A DNA stretch of 64,000 nt. Origin: Streptomyces sp. NBC_01314. Its GTDB lineage: Bacteria > Actinomycetota > Actinomycetes > Streptomycetales > Streptomycetaceae. The stretch covers positions 6,882,001 to 6,946,000 of the forward strand of contig NZ_CP108394.1 of NCBI RefSeq assembly GCF_041435215.1. Direction: 5' to 3'. The notes beneath the pieces were generated by a model. It saw only the letters and a list, made by a program, of their open reading frames with translations. It was not told the origin of the DNA and made no database searches. Both the position numbers and the translations under genes were made by a program. Shown piece by piece: positions 32,880 to 41,018 of this stretch (position 1 is the stretch's first letter; the number at the start of each line of letters is the position of its first letter).

Positions 32880-35098
32880 AACACGAGGCCGGTGCTCGTC
32901 AGGGATTCGGCCGGCCTCGGCGCGGGCACCGCCACCACCGCCCTCTCACCCAGCATCAGCGTCCGGACGACCCGCTCGGCCGCCCGCCCGTCGTCGAACT
33001 CGCAGTACCGCTCCCGGAATCCGGCCCGCAGCCGCGCCGACTCCGAGTCCCGCCACTGCCCGGAGTCGAACAGCCAGGCCAGCTCCCGGTAGGAGCGGGA
33101 CACATGGCCGGGCGGGTCCGCGGTGATGTCGAGGTACACGCCCCGGCTCGCCGCGAAGGCGTCCCGGTCGTCGGCGTGGACGACGATGGGCCGGTCCAGG
33201 TTGGCGTAGTCGAACATCAGGGCCGAGTAGTCCGTGACCAGGACGTCGGAGGCGAGCATCAGCTCCTCGACGTGCGGCTCGTCCGTCGCGTCCACGACGA
33301 CACCCCGCCGATGCAGCTCGGCGAGCCCCAACCCGCGCGCCGGGCCGTCCGCGAGCGACGGATGCAGCCGTACGACGAGGGTGTGGGCCTCGCCCATGCT
33401 GCGGCGCAGGTCGGCGGCGAACCGGGCGAGGTCGATGCGTTCGACATGGCCGCCCCGCCGGTAGTCGCGGGGCGTGGGCGCGTACAGCACGACCGTGTGG
33501 CCGGCCGGGATGCCGAGCCGCTCACGGACCGGTGTGCCGCTGTCCGGTCCGGCGTTCACGAGGACGTCGTTGCGCGGACTGCCGGTCCGCAGCGAGGTGA
33601 AACCGCACGGATAAGCCCTGCTCCACACCAGCTCGGAGTGGCGGTTGGCGACGAGGCTGTGGTCCCAGCGGTCGGCCCGGCGCAGCATGTCCGGCACGTC
33701 CACGCCGAGCCGGGCGCCCGGCTTGTGCAGCAGATCGGCGCCCATGAACTTGAGCGGGGTGCCCTGATGGGTGTGGAGGTGGACGCTGCCGGGCCGCTTG
33801 GTGAGGGTGCCGGGCCAGTCGGCGTTGCCGACGAAGTACGTCGCCCGCGCGGCCATGCGCAGATACTCGGGCGAGCCCGGCGTCACGTACTCGACACCCG
33901 GAGGGAGCGCGGCCACCCGCTCCGGCCGCACCACCCACACCCCGCGGATGTGCGGCGCGAGCTCACGGGCGGCCTGGTACACGGCCGCCGGGTCACCGAG
34001 CACCCCTCGGTGCGAGAACGCCGAGTACAGGGCCAGGTCCGGGTCCTGCGGCAGCCGCTCGTGGGCCAGTGACCAGCCCCGTCCGACCAGCTCGGCACCG
34101 GCCGCCCGCAGGCGCTCCCCGTGTACGCCGAGCGCGGTACGGGCCCGGGTGACCTGTCGCCGGGCACGGTAGGCGGCCCAACCGCCCTCCAGCAGCCGGC
34201 ACTCGGGGGCCACGGGATCGTGGTCCGACCGGTACTTCCGGTAGAGCTCCGCCGTCCGCCGGAAGAACTCGGCCCGGTCGCCCGACGGCACCCGGTCCGG
34301 CCCGGCGAGGATGTCCAGGCAGTGCGCCGCCATCCTGTTCCGCAGATACGACCGCCAACCCGACGCACCTGGACGGGAGTCCAGAAAGCCGAAGACCCGC
34401 TCGTACTGGTCATGCACGTCGAAGTGCCTACGGCTGGTGGTGGAGAGGATGTCGCCCCGCCGCCGCTGCCGGTGGGCCACACAGATCCGGTCCAGCGCGG
34501 CGATCCGCCCGGCGCCGAACAGCACGGGGAAGGTCCAGGGCGTGTCCTCGTAGTGGCCCGGCGGGAACCGGAAGCCGTGCGCCTCGACGAACTCCCGCCG
34601 GTACGCCTTGTTCCACACGACGGTCGGCAGTTCGAGGATCTCCGGGTGCTCGGAGACCGTGAACGTGCCTTCGCCGGCTGTGGTCAGGAGGTGTGCGAGG
34701 CTGTCGCGCCGCGTCTCGCCCCACCAGCACGCGCGGACGTGGTCGAAGACCAGCACATCGGGATCGCCGGCCTCGTCCAGCCGGTCCGCCAGCGCGCGCA
34801 GGGCCCCCGGGGTGAGGGTGTCGTCGCTGTCCAGGAAGAGCACGAAGTCCCCGGTGGCGTACGGCAGTCCGGCGTTGCGGGCGCGGCCGGGGCCCACGTT
34901 CGCGGGCAGATGCAGCACCCGTACGCGCGGGTCGCGGGCGGCGTACACGTCGAGGATCTCGCCGCTGCCGTCCGGCGAGCAGTCGTTCACGGCGATCACC
35001 TCCAGATCCCGGTACGACTGCCGCAGGACCGAGTCGAGGCACTCGCGCAGAAAGCCCCGGACCTCGAAGACGGGGACGATGACACTGAAGCGGGGCAT
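32873..35098 (-). CDS. GT2 - CDP-glycerol glycerophosphotransferase fusion (copy C)
   Basis: A 741-residue bifunctional wall-polymer enzyme. The N-terminal GT-A domain has RFSVIVPVFEVRGFLRECLD, LEVIAVNDCSPDGSG and FVLFLDSDDTLTP (~residue 86). The C-terminal TagF-like domain has LHTHQGTPLKFMGADL (~442) and VTDYSALMFDYANLDRPIV (~621). Compared with TagF, the HGTPLK motif reads HQGTPLK here, with Gln after His. It is likely a polymerase or primase for a glycerol- or other polyol-phosphate chain combined with glycosylation. The ATG at 35098 has GAGGAG upstream and begins 5 bp after the stop of copy B, so it is in the same operon. Confidence 0.9.
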   Translation of the reverse strand: MPRFSVIVPVFEVRGFLRECLDSVLRQSYRDLEVIAVNDCSPDGSGEILDVYAARDPRVRVLHLPANVGPGRARNAGLPYATGDFVLFLDSDDTLTPGALRALADRLDEAGDPDVLVFDHVRACWWGETRRDSLAHLLTTAGEGTFTVSEHPEILELPTVVWNKAYRREFVEAHGFRFPPGHYEDTPWTFPVLFGAGRIAALDRICVAHRQRRRGDILSTTSRRHFDVHDQYERVFGFLDSRPGASGWRSYLRNRMAAHCLDILAGPDRVPSGDRAEFFRRTAELYRKYRSDHDPVAPECRLLEGGWAAYRARRQVTRARTALGVHGERLRAAGAELVGRGWSLAHERLPQDPDLALYSAFSHRGVLGDPAAVYQAARELAPHIRGVWVVRPERVAALPPGVEYVTPGSPEYLRMAARATYFVGNADWPGTLTKRPGSVHLHTHQGTPLKFMGADLLHKPGARLGVDVPDMLRRADRWDHSLVANRHSELVWSRAYPCGFTSLRTGSPRNDVLVNAGPDSGTPVRERLGIPAGHTVVLYAPTPRDYRRGGHVERIDLARFAADLRRSMGEAHTLVVRLHPSLADGPARGLGLAELHRRGVVVDATDEPHVEELMLASDVLVTDYSALMFDYANLDRPIVVHADDRDAFAASRGVYLDITADPPGHVSRSYRELAWLFDSGQWRDSESARLRAGFRERYCEFDDGRAAERVVRTLMLGERAVVAVPAPRPAESLTSTGLVLS

Positions 35099-35103
35099 GT
35101 CCG

Positions 35104-37272
35104 TCAGCTCCTCACGAGGGTCGCGGTGGCGGGCGCCGGGGCGGGGGTGCGTTCGGCGAGGGGCACGACGGGCGGCAGCGCCTCCGGCCGTTCGCCGAGG
35201 AACACCCGCCGGACGACCCGCTCGGCCGCCCGCCCGTCGTCGAACTGGCAGAACCGCTCCCGGAAACCGGCCCGCAGGGCGTCCGCCTCCACGTCCGCGT
35301 ACGAGCCGTCGCGGAACAGGTCCGCCAACTCCCGCTCGGTACGCGCCACATGACCGGGCGGCGCGGCGGGCAGGTCGAAGCAGACGCCCCGGGTCTCCCG
35401 GTGGACGTCCCAGTACTCCGCGTGGATCACGATCGGCCGGTCGAGGTTGGCGTAGTCGAACACCAGGGACGAGTGGTCGGTGATCAGCGCGTCGGCGGCG
35501 AGGCAGACGTCCTCGACGGAGCGGTGCGCGGTGACGTCGATGATCCGGCCGTCGCTCCGGCGGGGGGTTGCGCCGTCGTGGAAGTGGTGCGCCCGCAGCA
35601 GCACCACGAACTCCTCGCCCACCGACTCGCAGAACGCCAACAGATCGAGCCGGGCGTCATGGCCGGTGGTCCGGTCGTGGGGGGCGTGATCGCGGGGGGC
35701 GGGGGCGTAGAGGAGGGCCTTCCGGCCCTCGGGCACACCCAGTTCACGCCGGGCGCGCGTCACGTCCTCGGCTGTCGCCGTGTAGTAGACGTCGTTGCGC
35801 GGAGAGCCGTACTCCAACTGCTCGTACGTACCCGGGAAGGCCCGCTCCCAGGTCTCCGTGGAGTGCCGGTTGGCGGAGAGGCCGAAGTCCCAGCGGTCCA
35901 CGCGCTCAAGGAGGCCCGTGCAACCGCCGGACGCGGCGGCCACCGCCGGGTACGGGGCCTGGTCCAGGCCCGTCGTCCGCAGCGGCGTGCCGTGCTGGGT
36001 CTGGAGATGGACGCTGCGGGGACGCTTGACGACCGCGTCCGCGAAGTCGGCGTTGTCGACGAGGTACTTGGCACGGGCGAGGACCCGCCAGTGCTGCCGG
36101 CTGCCGATGACGGCGTACTCGACGCCCTCGGGGAGACCGTCCACCGCCTCGGGCCCGACGAGGAACACCGAGCGCAGACGCGGGGCGAGTTCGCGGGCCT
36201 TCGCCCGGACGGCGGCGAGGTCGCAGCCGACATCGCGGCCCCGGTGCGCGCGGTACACGACGAGGTTTCTGTCCAGCGGATGGCGGCGCTGGGCGGCGTA
36301 CAGGGCGCGGGTCAGGGGCGCGCGGGGCCGGGGGAGCGCGGCCAGGGCCCCGGCCGCCGCCCGGGCGGCGACGCACAGGACCCGGAAGCCGGCGTACGAG
36401 CCGCTCGCGAGCAGTCGGTGTTGCACGCCGAGGGTGCCACCGGGCGGCTGGAAGACGGCCGGGCGGTAGTGGCGGTAGAGGTGCGTGGCGCGGCGGAAGA
36501 AGGCGCGGCGGAGGTGGACGGGCAGCCGCTCCGGGTGCGCGGCGCTCCGCAGCACGACCGCGAACAGCTGCGCGAACAACGCCTCCGACACGCCCCGTTC
36601 GGCCGTGGCCCTGGCGAGCACCAGCTCCACCTGGTCGAGCAGTTCGAGCTGGTGCGCGCCGGGCGCGTGCAGTCGGCTGCCCTGCCGGCGCAGCAGATGC
36701 CGTACGCAGACCGTGGCCCGCAGCTCGGCCGTACGGTCGGCGGCGAGCGCGACCATGCCGCTCCAGCCGAGGTCGGTGAAGTGGCCGATGGGGAACATGA
36801 GTTGCCGCTCGGTGAGGAAGTCCCGACGGTAGGCCGCGCTCCACGCCGGGGTCCGCGGACCGGTCGGGCGCACGACGGTCGTACCGCCCTCCCACCAGTG
36901 CGCGCGCTCATGCGCGAAGTACAGGACATCGGGGTCGTCGGTCTCGCCCAGCCGGTCCGCGATCGCCTGCAGCGCGCCCGGCGCGAGTGTGTCGTCCCCG
37001 TCCAGGAACAGGACGTACGCCCCGTGCGCCGCCGACAGCCCCGCGTTGCGCGCGGCGCTCAGTCCGCCCGAGGGCGGCGACTCGACGGGGGCCACCCGGG
37101 TGTCCCTCGTGGCGTACGCGGCGCTGACCGCCCCCGCGGGTGAGTCCGCCGCCGCCTCATGCACCGGAATCAGCTCGAAGTCACCGAACGGCTGACCGAG
37201 AACGGACTCCAGAGCGAGCGACAGGCGCCCTTCGACACCGTACGTGGGGACGATGATGCTGAAGCGGGGCAT
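35104..37272 (-). CDS. GT2 - CDP-glycerol glycerophosphotransferase fusion (copy B)
   Basis: A 722-residue paralogue of the neighbouring fusions. The GT-A part begins MPRFSIIVPTYGVEGRLSLA and carries VLFLDGDDTLAPG (~residue 90). The spacer (~330-390) is Arg/Ala-rich. The TagF part has LQTQHGTPLRTTGLD (~424) and LITDHSSLVFDYANLDRPIV (~594), in which the usual TDYSS is TDHSS. The GT domain is more divergent in its donor loop than in copies A and C (LIPVHEAAADSPAG instead of a VDDxSPD motif). That may change or abolish sugar transfer. The ATG at 37272 has AAGGA four to five bases upstream. A dispersed intergenic element separates it from copy A. Confidence 0.88.
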   Translation of the reverse strand: MPRFSIIVPTYGVEGRLSLALESVLGQPFGDFELIPVHEAAADSPAGAVSAAYATRDTRVAPVESPPSGGLSAARNAGLSAAHGAYVLFLDGDDTLAPGALQAIADRLGETDDPDVLYFAHERAHWWEGGTTVVRPTGPRTPAWSAAYRRDFLTERQLMFPIGHFTDLGWSGMVALAADRTAELRATVCVRHLLRRQGSRLHAPGAHQLELLDQVELVLARATAERGVSEALFAQLFAVVLRSAAHPERLPVHLRRAFFRRATHLYRHYRPAVFQPPGGTLGVQHRLLASGSYAGFRVLCVAARAAAGALAALPRPRAPLTRALYAAQRRHPLDRNLVVYRAHRGRDVGCDLAAVRAKARELAPRLRSVFLVGPEAVDGLPEGVEYAVIGSRQHWRVLARAKYLVDNADFADAVVKRPRSVHLQTQHGTPLRTTGLDQAPYPAVAAASGGCTGLLERVDRWDFGLSANRHSTETWERAFPGTYEQLEYGSPRNDVYYTATAEDVTRARRELGVPEGRKALLYAPAPRDHAPHDRTTGHDARLDLLAFCESVGEEFVVLLRAHHFHDGATPRRSDGRIIDVTAHRSVEDVCLAADALITDHSSLVFDYANLDRPIVIHAEYWDVHRETRGVCFDLPAAPPGHVARTERELADLFRDGSYADVEADALRAGFRERFCQFDDGRAAERVVRRVFLGERPEALPPVVPLAERTPAPAPATATLVRS

Positions 37273-37283
37273 TCTTTCCTTTC

Positions 37284-37326
37284 GGGGGCGCGGGGAACTG
37301 CGCGAGCAACCACGACGGGGCCCGCG
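37284..37326. repeat. dispersed Streptomyces intergenic element (copy 1)
   Basis: Contains GGCGCGGGGAACTGCGCGAG followed by CAACCACGACGGGGCCC. The same core occurs, in either orientation, at 39880-39911, 40014-40045, 44046-44089 and 55591-55635, with a degenerate form at 50718-50766. It lies in the 128-bp gap between copies A and B. Confidence 0.8.
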
Positions 37327-37400
37327 CTGGGGGTCGAAGGGGCGCATCCCCTGGATGGGGGAGGGGCGGGTAGGGGCGGCGGGGGCGAGGGGAAAGGCCG

Positions 37401-39671
37401 CTACGCCGGCGGGGAGCCGCCCAGGTCGGGCCCCGCCACGGTGGCCAGCGGAGACGACGGACGCGCCGCCGCGGCCGACGGAACCGGGTGACGGGCGGCC
37501 GGCGGTACGAAGCCGCCCGAGGAGGTGTCACCCAGGACGACCCGCCGCACCACCCGCTCCGCCGCCCGCCCGTCGTCGTACTGACAGAAACGGTCACGGA
37601 ACGCGGCCCGCAGCTGCGCGGACCGCGACCCACGCCAGTGCCCCGTGGCGAAGATGTCGATCAGCTCGTCCTCGCTGCGCGCGACCGCGCCCGGCGGGAA
37701 GGAGCGCAGATCGAAGTACGTGCCCCGGGCCGCCTCGTACGCCTCCCAGTCCTCGGCGTGGATCACGATCGGCCGGTCGAGGTTGGCGTAGTCGAACATC
37801 AGGGAGGAGTAGTCGGTGACCAGGGCGTCCGAGGCGAGGCACAGGCTCTCCACGCTCGGGTGACCGGTGACGTCCAGGACGCGGCCGTGCGCCAGGTCCG
37901 TCAGCGGGGAGCCGTACGCGCGGTGGGCGCGGGCGAGGATCACGAAACGCGGTCCGAGCTTGCGCAGCACCCGCTCCAGGTCCAGGTGGGCGCGCTGAGA
38001 GTAGCGGTAGTCGCGGTGCGTGGGGGCGTACAGGACGGCGACCGCGCCCTCGGGGATGCCGAGGTGTTCCCGCACCCGGGCCACGTCCGTCGAAGTGGCC
38101 CTCAGGAAGACGTCGTTGCGCGGCGAGCCGTATTCGAGGGTCGTGTACGCGGACGGGTGCACGCGCTCCCAGACGAGCGTGGAGTGGCGGTTCCCGGACA
38201 GGACGTAGTCCCACTGGTCGCTGCCGCGCAGCGCGGCGGCGAAGTCCCTGCCACGCGCCGCCGCCGGCCGGTCCTGGAGGTCGAGGCCCATGCGCTTGAG
38301 CGGCGTGCCGTGCTGGGTCTGCAACAGGACCTGACCGGGGCGCTTGATCAGGCGCCGGTCGAAGTCCACGTTGTTCACCAGGTACTTGGAGCGGGCGAGC
38401 GCCGTCCAGTAGGCCATCGAACCGGGGAGCACCCGTCGGGTCGCCACCGGGAGCGTGTGGTGGTGCTCCGGACGCGCGACCCACGCGGTGCGCATCCCGG
38501 GGACGTACGTACGGAACGCGTTCTCCAGCGCGGCCGGGCTGCACTCGTAGCCCCGCCCGCCGTACGCGGCGAACACCGCCCGGTCGGCGCGCAGCGGGAG
38601 GAGACGCTGGACGCGGTAGTGGAGGCGCAGTCCGGCGGCGCGGAAGAGCCCGGCCAGGCCCCCCGCCAGGCGTCCGGCCCCTCGGCCCAGCCGCGCCCCG
38701 GCCCACAGCGCGCGGTAGACGCGTCGGCTGCCGAGCCGCAGGAGCGCGTGCCGGAGCCGGGCGCGGGCGCGGATGGGGGCGCCCGGGGTGCGGTAGCGGG
38801 CGCAGTGCGCGCGGACCGTGCGCAGGAACTCGGCGCGCGCCTCGCGCGGCAGCCCGTGGCGCCGGGAGAACACGGAGGTGAGGTGGTCGACCATGCGTCG
38901 GAACAGCACCGGACGCCACTGCGCCAGCTCCGGCCGCTCGTCGACGTAGGCGAACACCCGGTCGTACTGCTCGAACACGTCGAAGTGGCCGCGTGTAGTC
39001 GCCCCGAGCGCGCTGCCGTGGCGGCGCCGGCGGTGGTGGACGCAGACCCGGTCGAGGGTGGCGACGGACTCGGCCGCCATCAGCACGGGGTACGTCCACG
39101 CCGTGTCCTCGTAGATGCCGGGCGGGAACCGGAAGTCGTGGTCCTCGACGAACTCCCGTTTGTACGCCTTGTTCCACACCACCGGGCGGACGCCCAGCAG
39201 GCCCGGGCGGTCGTCCAGGCGGAAGGGGGCGTGGCCCTGCTCGGTGAGTCGGAGGGCGCGCTCGTTGCGGACGGAATCGCCCGACCAGGAGGTACGGGCG
39301 AAGTCGTGGACGAGGACGTCCGGTTCGCCGGTCTCCTTGACGCGGTCGGCGATCGCCTGCAGTGCGCCCGGAGTGAACGTGTCGTCGCCGTCGAGGAAGA
39401 GGAGGTAGTCCCCCCTCGCGTACTCCATCCCCTTGTTGCGGGCGGCACCCGGGCCCGCGTTCTCCCGCAGGCGCACGGTTCGCCGTACGCGGGGGTCGAG
39501 GGCCGCGGTCTCGTCGGCGATCGCGCCGCAGTTGTCGGGGGAGGCGTCGTCGACGACGATCAGTTCGAGGTCGGTGAAGGACTGGGACAGCACGGAATCC
39601 AGGCATTCGTGCAGGTACGCCTGAACCTTGTACGCGGGAACGATGACACTGAACCTGGGCAAGGAGGACAT
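37401..39671 (-). CDS. GT2 - CDP-glycerol glycerophosphotransferase fusion (copy A)
   Basis: A 756-residue bifunctional enzyme. The GT-A domain has RFSVIVPAYKVQAYLHECLD, LELIVVDDASPDNCG and YLLFLDGDDTFTPG (~residue 93). The TagF domain has LLQTQHGTPLKRMGLDLQ (~451) and VTDYSSLMFDYANLDRPIV (~617), a textbook match. It probably heads the minus-strand block of wall-polymer genes. The frame stays open to 40073, but the region upstream of 39671 is the intergenic inverted repeat. The ATG at 39671 gives the conserved start SSLPRFSVIVP, although its ribosome site is weak. The C-terminus is Pro/Ala-rich and probably flexible. Confidence 0.92.
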   Translation of the reverse strand: MSSLPRFSVIVPAYKVQAYLHECLDSVLSQSFTDLELIVVDDASPDNCGAIADETAALDPRVRRTVRLRENAGPGAARNKGMEYARGDYLLFLDGDDTFTPGALQAIADRVKETGEPDVLVHDFARTSWSGDSVRNERALRLTEQGHAPFRLDDRPGLLGVRPVVWNKAYKREFVEDHDFRFPPGIYEDTAWTYPVLMAAESVATLDRVCVHHRRRRHGSALGATTRGHFDVFEQYDRVFAYVDERPELAQWRPVLFRRMVDHLTSVFSRRHGLPREARAEFLRTVRAHCARYRTPGAPIRARARLRHALLRLGSRRVYRALWAGARLGRGAGRLAGGLAGLFRAAGLRLHYRVQRLLPLRADRAVFAAYGGRGYECSPAALENAFRTYVPGMRTAWVARPEHHHTLPVATRRVLPGSMAYWTALARSKYLVNNVDFDRRLIKRPGQVLLQTQHGTPLKRMGLDLQDRPAAARGRDFAAALRGSDQWDYVLSGNRHSTLVWERVHPSAYTTLEYGSPRNDVFLRATSTDVARVREHLGIPEGAVAVLYAPTHRDYRYSQRAHLDLERVLRKLGPRFVILARAHRAYGSPLTDLAHGRVLDVTGHPSVESLCLASDALVTDYSSLMFDYANLDRPIVIHAEDWEAYEAARGTYFDLRSFPPGAVARSEDELIDIFATGHWRGSRSAQLRAAFRDRFCQYDDGRAAERVVRRVVLGDTSSGGFVPPAARHPVPSAAAARPSSPLATVAGPDLGGSPPA

Positions 39672-40100
39672 CCATGGGTCGGCGCGGGCATACTGCCCGG
39701 AAACGGCCGATGGGATGATTTGGTTACGCGGTGTATTCCATACGGGGGATATCCACGGGACTTGGGGGCGCACGGGCGTGAACTCGTGGGCGTGCGGGGT
39801 TTGTTCGCGCGGTTGGCTCCGCCGAGGTGGGGGCGCCCAGTAGCTCGGGGGCTGGGGTTGTCGGGCGGGTGCGGGCCCGGTGGGGCTTCTCGCGCAGTTC
39901 CCCGCGCCCCTAAAAGCCCAGGCCCCTGCGGGGCCTGAAAGACCACGGCCCCGCGGGCCTGAAGGGTGACGGCCGGTGGGCCTGAAAAGCACGGGGCGCA
40001 GCCCCTGCTTCTCAGGGGCGCGGGGAACTGCGCGAGAAGCCCACCGGGCCCGCACCCGCCGGCGCGTCCCCAACTCCCGAGCTGTCAGGCGCCCTTGCCG
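39672..40100. other. 429-bp intergenic region dominated by an inverted repeat
   Basis: Separates the sugar importer genes from the wall-polymer block on the same strand. It contains the ~70-bp inverted repeat 39842-40084 and GC-rich internal hairpins. The part adjoining 39671 (AT-rich for this genome, e.g. GGGATGATTTGGTTACGCGG) is a likely promoter. No ORF is credible. Confidence 0.6.
39842..40084. repeat. long imperfect inverted repeat (~70-bp arms)
   Basis: Arms 39842-39911 and 40014-40084 are inverted copies. The inner ~45 bp are perfect except for one extra G in the left arm (GGTGGGGCTTCTCG against GGTGGGCTTCTCG); the outer parts diverge. Each arm contains the dispersed element core CGCGCAGTTCCCCGCGCCCC. 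The ~102-bp centre holds smaller hairpins such as AGGCCCC-TGC-GGGGCCT. No transposase is present. Confidence 0.85.
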
Positions 40101-41018
40101 CTACTTCACCGCCCCCGCCATCACCCCCGACACGAACTGCCGCTGGAACGCGAAGAAGACGGCCAGCGGGATCACCATCGAGATGAACGCCCCCGGTGCC
40201 AGGACCTCGATGTTGCTGCCGAACTGCCGTACCTGCTGCTGGAGTGCGACCGTCAGCGGCTGGGAGCCGGAGCTGGAGAAGACCAGCGCGACCAGCATGT
40301 CGTTCCACACCCACAGGAACTGGAAGATCCCGAGGGACGCCAACGCCGGTGCGGCCAGCGGCAGTACGACCGTCGCGAACAGCCGAATCTCGCCCGCCCC
40401 GTCCAGCCGTGCCGCCTCCAGCAGCTCACGCGGGATCTCCGCGAAGAAGTTCCGCAACAGGAAGATCGCGAACGGCAGTCCGAAGCCGACGTGGAAGAGG
40501 ACGACGCCGATGATGTCGCCGAAGATCCCGAGGTCCCGGAAGAGTCCGGACAACGGGATCAGCGCCACCTGCACCGGCACCACCAGCAGCCCCACCACGG
40601 CCATGAACCACCAGTCGCGGCCCTTGAAGTCCAGCCAGGCGAAGGCGTATCCGGCCATCGCGCCGATCAGGACGACCAGCAGCGTCGCCGGGACCGTGAT
40701 CCAGATGGTGTTGAACAGGGCGTCCGTGACGCCGTCGTTCGCGAGCAGCGACTCGTAGCTCGCGGTGGTGAGTTGGGCCGGAGCGGTGAACACCTTCCAC
40801 CACCCGGAGGCGGAGATGTCGGTCGGGTCGCGGAACGACGAGACCAGCAGCCCGAAGGTCGGCACCAGCCAGAACAGCGCCACCAGCAGCAGGAACACTC
40901 GCAGTACGCCGCCCGCCGCGCCGCTCGCGAGCCGGGCGCCGACGGAGCGTTCGGCGCGTACGGGTGCCTCGCGCGCCGGAGTCTTCGGCGCGGGCGCGGG
41001 GGTTTCGAGAGCGGTCAT
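40101..41018 (-). CDS. sugar ABC importer permease (MalG type)
   Basis: A 305-residue binding-protein-dependent transport permease. After a 35-residue cytoplasmic N-terminus come six hydrophobic helices (VFLLLVALFWLVPTFGLLVS, then TIWITVPATLLVVLIGAMAG, FMAVVGLLVVPVQVALIPLS and so on). The EAA loop LLEAARLDGAGEIRLFATVV contacts the ATPase. It ends ..FVSGVMAGAVK, the usual C-terminus of this family. The ATG overlaps the stop of the upstream permease (ATGA, 41015-41018), with GGAAGGAG upstream. No ATPase gene is near. In Streptomyces such importers commonly share the MsiK ATPase, so the same is likely here. Confidence 0.94.
   Translation of the reverse strand: MTALETPAPAPKTPAREAPVRAERSVGARLASGAAGGVLRVFLLLVALFWLVPTFGLLVSSFRDPTDISASGWWKVFTAPAQLTTASYESLLANDGVTDALFNTIWITVPATLLVVLIGAMAGYAFAWLDFKGRDWWFMAVVGLLVVPVQVALIPLSGLFRDLGIFGDIIGVVLFHVGFGLPFAIFLLRNFFAEIPRELLEAARLDGAGEIRLFATVVLPLAAPALASLGIFQFLWVWNDMLVALVFSSSGSQPLTVALQQQVRQFGSNIEVLAPGAFISMVIPLAVFFAFQRQFVSGVMAGAVK

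Noticed and set aside
39672..40073. N-terminal extension of GT2-TagF copy A
   Set aside because: It would translate the intergenic inverted repeat; the conserved GT2 start lies at 39671.
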